Assembly (NCBI GenBank): GCA_963580285.1
Contig: OY757017.1
Coordinates: 12,040,538 to 12,104,537 of the forward strand
Reading direction: 5' to 3'
From: Lucinisca nassula
Taxonomy: Eukaryota > Mollusca > Bivalvia > Lucinida > Lucinidae
DNA length: 64,000 bases
Of the stretch, positions 61,706 to 64,000 are shown in pieces (the stretch's first letter is position 1; every line of letters starts with the position of its first letter). Made by a program: the position numbers and the translations under genes. The notes beneath the pieces are model-generated. The model was not told the origin of the DNA. It did not search any database and saw nothing but the letters and a program-made list of their open reading frames with translations.

Positions 61706-61734
61706 CTGTAAATCAGACAAGGGAGCATAAAGCA

Positions 61735-62305
61735 CCATTCGATGACACACCCGACATAGAGCATTTTTTAACATTTCCAAATGGCTATTTTTTCTATGAA
61801 AATCGGTGAAACTTTTCTTATTTTTACTGTAAACATAAGTTGTGGGTGCTTGTTAGAACCGCCTCATTGAGGCAGTTCTAGCAATACCCAGAACCTAAGT
61901 CTTGGAGCAGAAATAAGAAAAGTAATGTATACCCCCTTAAACCCCAGTTTACTCTATATAAAGAGGGAACGGGAGGTCACGGGTTCGATCCCGGGCCGTG
62001 ACATACCAAAGTCGTTAACACTGGTACTAGCTGCTCCTCGCTTGGCACCCAGATTTACGGGTAGAGCTAGGACTGGTCGACCCAGTGTCAGGATAATGTG
62101 ACTGGGTGTGGTATCATGTAATGTGTCTGGGACATGATACTTCAGTGAGCCGGCACTTTAAAAGTGAGCATTGAGCTCCCTGTCGCAACCAGACACTGTC
62201 GTGCTTTGACTGAAAAATTGTTGAAATCGACGTTAAACCCGAATTCACACACACATACTCTATATAAAGTGCGGGTTTTCATTACATGGACATGTTTAAA
62301 TAATG
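61735..62305. repeat. P3 copy, interrupted by an S2 SINE
   Basis: ATTCGATGACACACCCGACA left part; GTGCGGGTTTTCATTACATG right part. Confidence 0.83.
61966..62255 (+). mobile_element. S2 SINE with 14-bp target-site duplication inside a P3 repeat
   Basis: Nearly identical to the 47930 copy. TACTCTATATAAAG (left copy TTACTCTATATAAAG) stands immediately before and after it, so the interrupted P3 sequence can be read straight across. Confidence 0.9.
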
Positions 62306-62429
62306 GATGATTGTTTATCAATCAACACAAAGCTACAAAGTGGTCCATAACCTTCCCTAACCAATAAAGTTTGTAAGAAATTCAGGAAATGGACATTTAT
62401 ACCTGTAGTGGTTTATTGCATTGCCTGTT

Positions 62430-62735
62430 TTGTTTGATTTGAGGTTTAACATACCCTTCAACACTGTATAGGTCATTTTGGAGACATTGCTTCCAATTTT
62501 GTGGGACTTTTACCCGACATAGAGTTGAAATGACATCTTAAGCCCTGTCAACCAATGAAACCAATAAGGTTTATAAGCATAGACGGTCTTACTCGCACCA
62601 CTTTACCTGGGCAGGCTTAGATCCTCTAAGGGGGTTACCAGTACTCATGTGCGGTCGGACTTAGGCTCTGCATGGAAGCATCATGCAGCCCATCAATTTC
62701 TTCAAGCCCTGATGGGCGGGGGCCGGTTGCATTGC
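62430..62735 (+). mobile_element. R1 copy, near full length
   Basis: TTTGTTTGATTTGAGGTTTA to CAAGCCCTGATGGGCGGGGG. Confidence 0.82.
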
Positions 62736-62830
62736 CTGTATAGGCATGCTGTGTTAGAACTAACTGTATGCCAATATATATTAGAGGCATGAGAGACATG
62801 ATAATCTGCCTCAGCAAACCACATTACATT

Positions 62831-63188
62831 GAGGATCTTACACTAGTGTTCATGTATTACTAAATTTATTAAACTAGCTGAGGAAAAAGAGATAAAATAC
62901 GAGGCTCACTAAGCATTTTATCTCTTTTCCTCAACAAGTATAATTAATTTTATAATACATGGGCACGAATGCTAGGTTCTATTTATCATATGACATTTAA
63001 AATGCATTTTATTCAAGACTTGTTTACAAAAATTTCAATATTCCCCATTTGTAAACGCGATGTCATTAAGGACATTGTATGTGTAACTTTGCGGGGCGTA
63101 TCTAACTAATTTACATATTTAATCCACTAGGGGATTACAGGATTTATAACATGGTGTTATTACATTGTCAGACCCGACGTCATGATAA
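62831..63188 (+). repeat. P1 copy
   Basis: Complete but diverged; ends GACGTCATGATAAA. A P4 copy follows directly. Confidence 0.83.
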
Positions 63189-63196
63189 ATATTTAT

Positions 63197-63640
63197 ATCA
63201 CAGCCGAACTTCAATGGCTCAAAGACCTTTGGAACCATGAAAATTTGTTGTGACAGGGGTACTTCAAACCACCAAGGTTTCTTATAGCATGGAATCATGA
63301 GGCAAAATAAGAATATATTCTTTTTAATGTGCTATATAATAAAGGAATGTTGTGTGTTCTTATTAGAATTGTCTCAATGAGGTGATTTTAATGAGTACAA
63401 ACAACAAATATTTTCAAGATAAAAAGTAGAAAACTTTCCTAAATTATTCCTTACAAGCCAGTGGAACTTAAAGTGCTGGAATATTGATGACTTGTTCGAA
63501 TTTGTGCTTCAGTGACTAGGCCAAAATTGCCCATAACTGCAGATACTAAAATATTTGGAATAATTTTGGGAGAAAATTTCCATTTATCTTGAAAATTTAT
63601 GTTGCCACCGAGGCAATTCTAATGAATACACACTGCACAC
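63197..63640. repeat. P4 copy, degraded
   Basis: CAGCCGAACTTCAATGGCTC, GTGTTCTTATTAGAATTGTC. Confidence 0.7.
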
Positions 63641-63689
63641 CTTTATTCTAAAGAAATCAGAAAAAATATCAGTTACCCCCCCTATATTA

Positions 63690-64000
63690 ATCACATTGTA
63701 ACACGATGACCTGATAAAGATATGCTATCTCAGGACAAGTGAGCTTTATCAGGTCCATGTGACATTGCACTTCTATGAAATGGACTACTTGAAAAAATGG
63801 CAAAACCTGTGGGAGGGTACAAGAGGATTGACTGATAAAGAGAATACTAGATTTGACTCAAATAATATCAAGTTTATCAGGCTCAACTTCGAGAATGCAT
63901 GTAGAATCGCACAGCCAGTCTCGGGATTCTACAACCGTTCTCGAAGCCTTGCCTGATAAACTTGATATCAAAAGACACAAAGCTGGTATTCTCTAAATAC
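63690..64000. repeat. P13 copy, reversed, cut by the window end
   Basis: CACGATGACCTGATAAAGAT, then the palindrome, ending GGTATTCTCTAAATAC at the last base. Confidence 0.8.

Noticed and set aside
61706..64000. An upstream first exon with signal peptide.
   Set aside because: Only P3, S2, R1, P1, P4 and P13 repeat sequence was found here; no Met-led hydrophobic exon with a suitable donor could be supported.

Overview
The window is eukaryotic and almost certainly metazoan. It has canonical GT-AG introns, secreted cysteine-rich modules, tRNA-derived SINEs, a dead Tc1-like element, palindromic MITEs and a pearl/HINE-like tandem element. Together these suggest a bivalve mollusc, probably a clam-like genome. 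That is inference from repeat style; no marker gene fixes the species.

One protein-coding gene dominates. It runs on the minus strand across essentially the whole window (61705 down to 1046) and both its ends lie outside. I reconstruct 23 internal exons. They alternate strictly between type A (112-118 bp, first half of a von Willebrand factor C module, 5 Cys) and type B (second half, 5 Cys including the CCxxxxC signature, followed by a Pro/Thr/Gly-rich linker). Every A exon enters in phase 1 and leaves in phase 2, and every B exon does the reverse. The gene is therefore a train of symmetrical 1-1 cassettes: 11 complete VWC modules plus half of a twelfth, with about 9.97 kb of coding sequence (about 3,320 residues).

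The exceptional part is the B exon of module 4 (32817-39565). Its linker has expanded into an uninterrupted 6.7-kb exon of about 60 Pro/Thr/Gly/Ala/Tyr-rich repeats of 36 residues, with higher-order repeats inside. The whole looks like a secreted extracellular-matrix, mucin-like or elastomeric structural protein with VWC cross-linking or ligand-binding heads. I do not recognise a named orthologue.

The introns hold almost nothing but repeats. There are several SINE families, at least fifteen families of short inverted-repeat elements present many times each, one inactivated Tc1-like transposon (40210-41784), a 4.5-kb nested HINE/pearl-like element (54346-58868), a 29-bp satellite (10975-12295) and other tandem arrays with 41-, 74- and 101-bp units. 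Many elements are nested and some have visible target-site duplications. Otherwise unrelated MITE families share a few core palindromes, and a perfect 100-bp-arm palindrome sits just past the splice donor of the giant exon.

No other protein-coding gene, functional tRNA or rRNA is supported.
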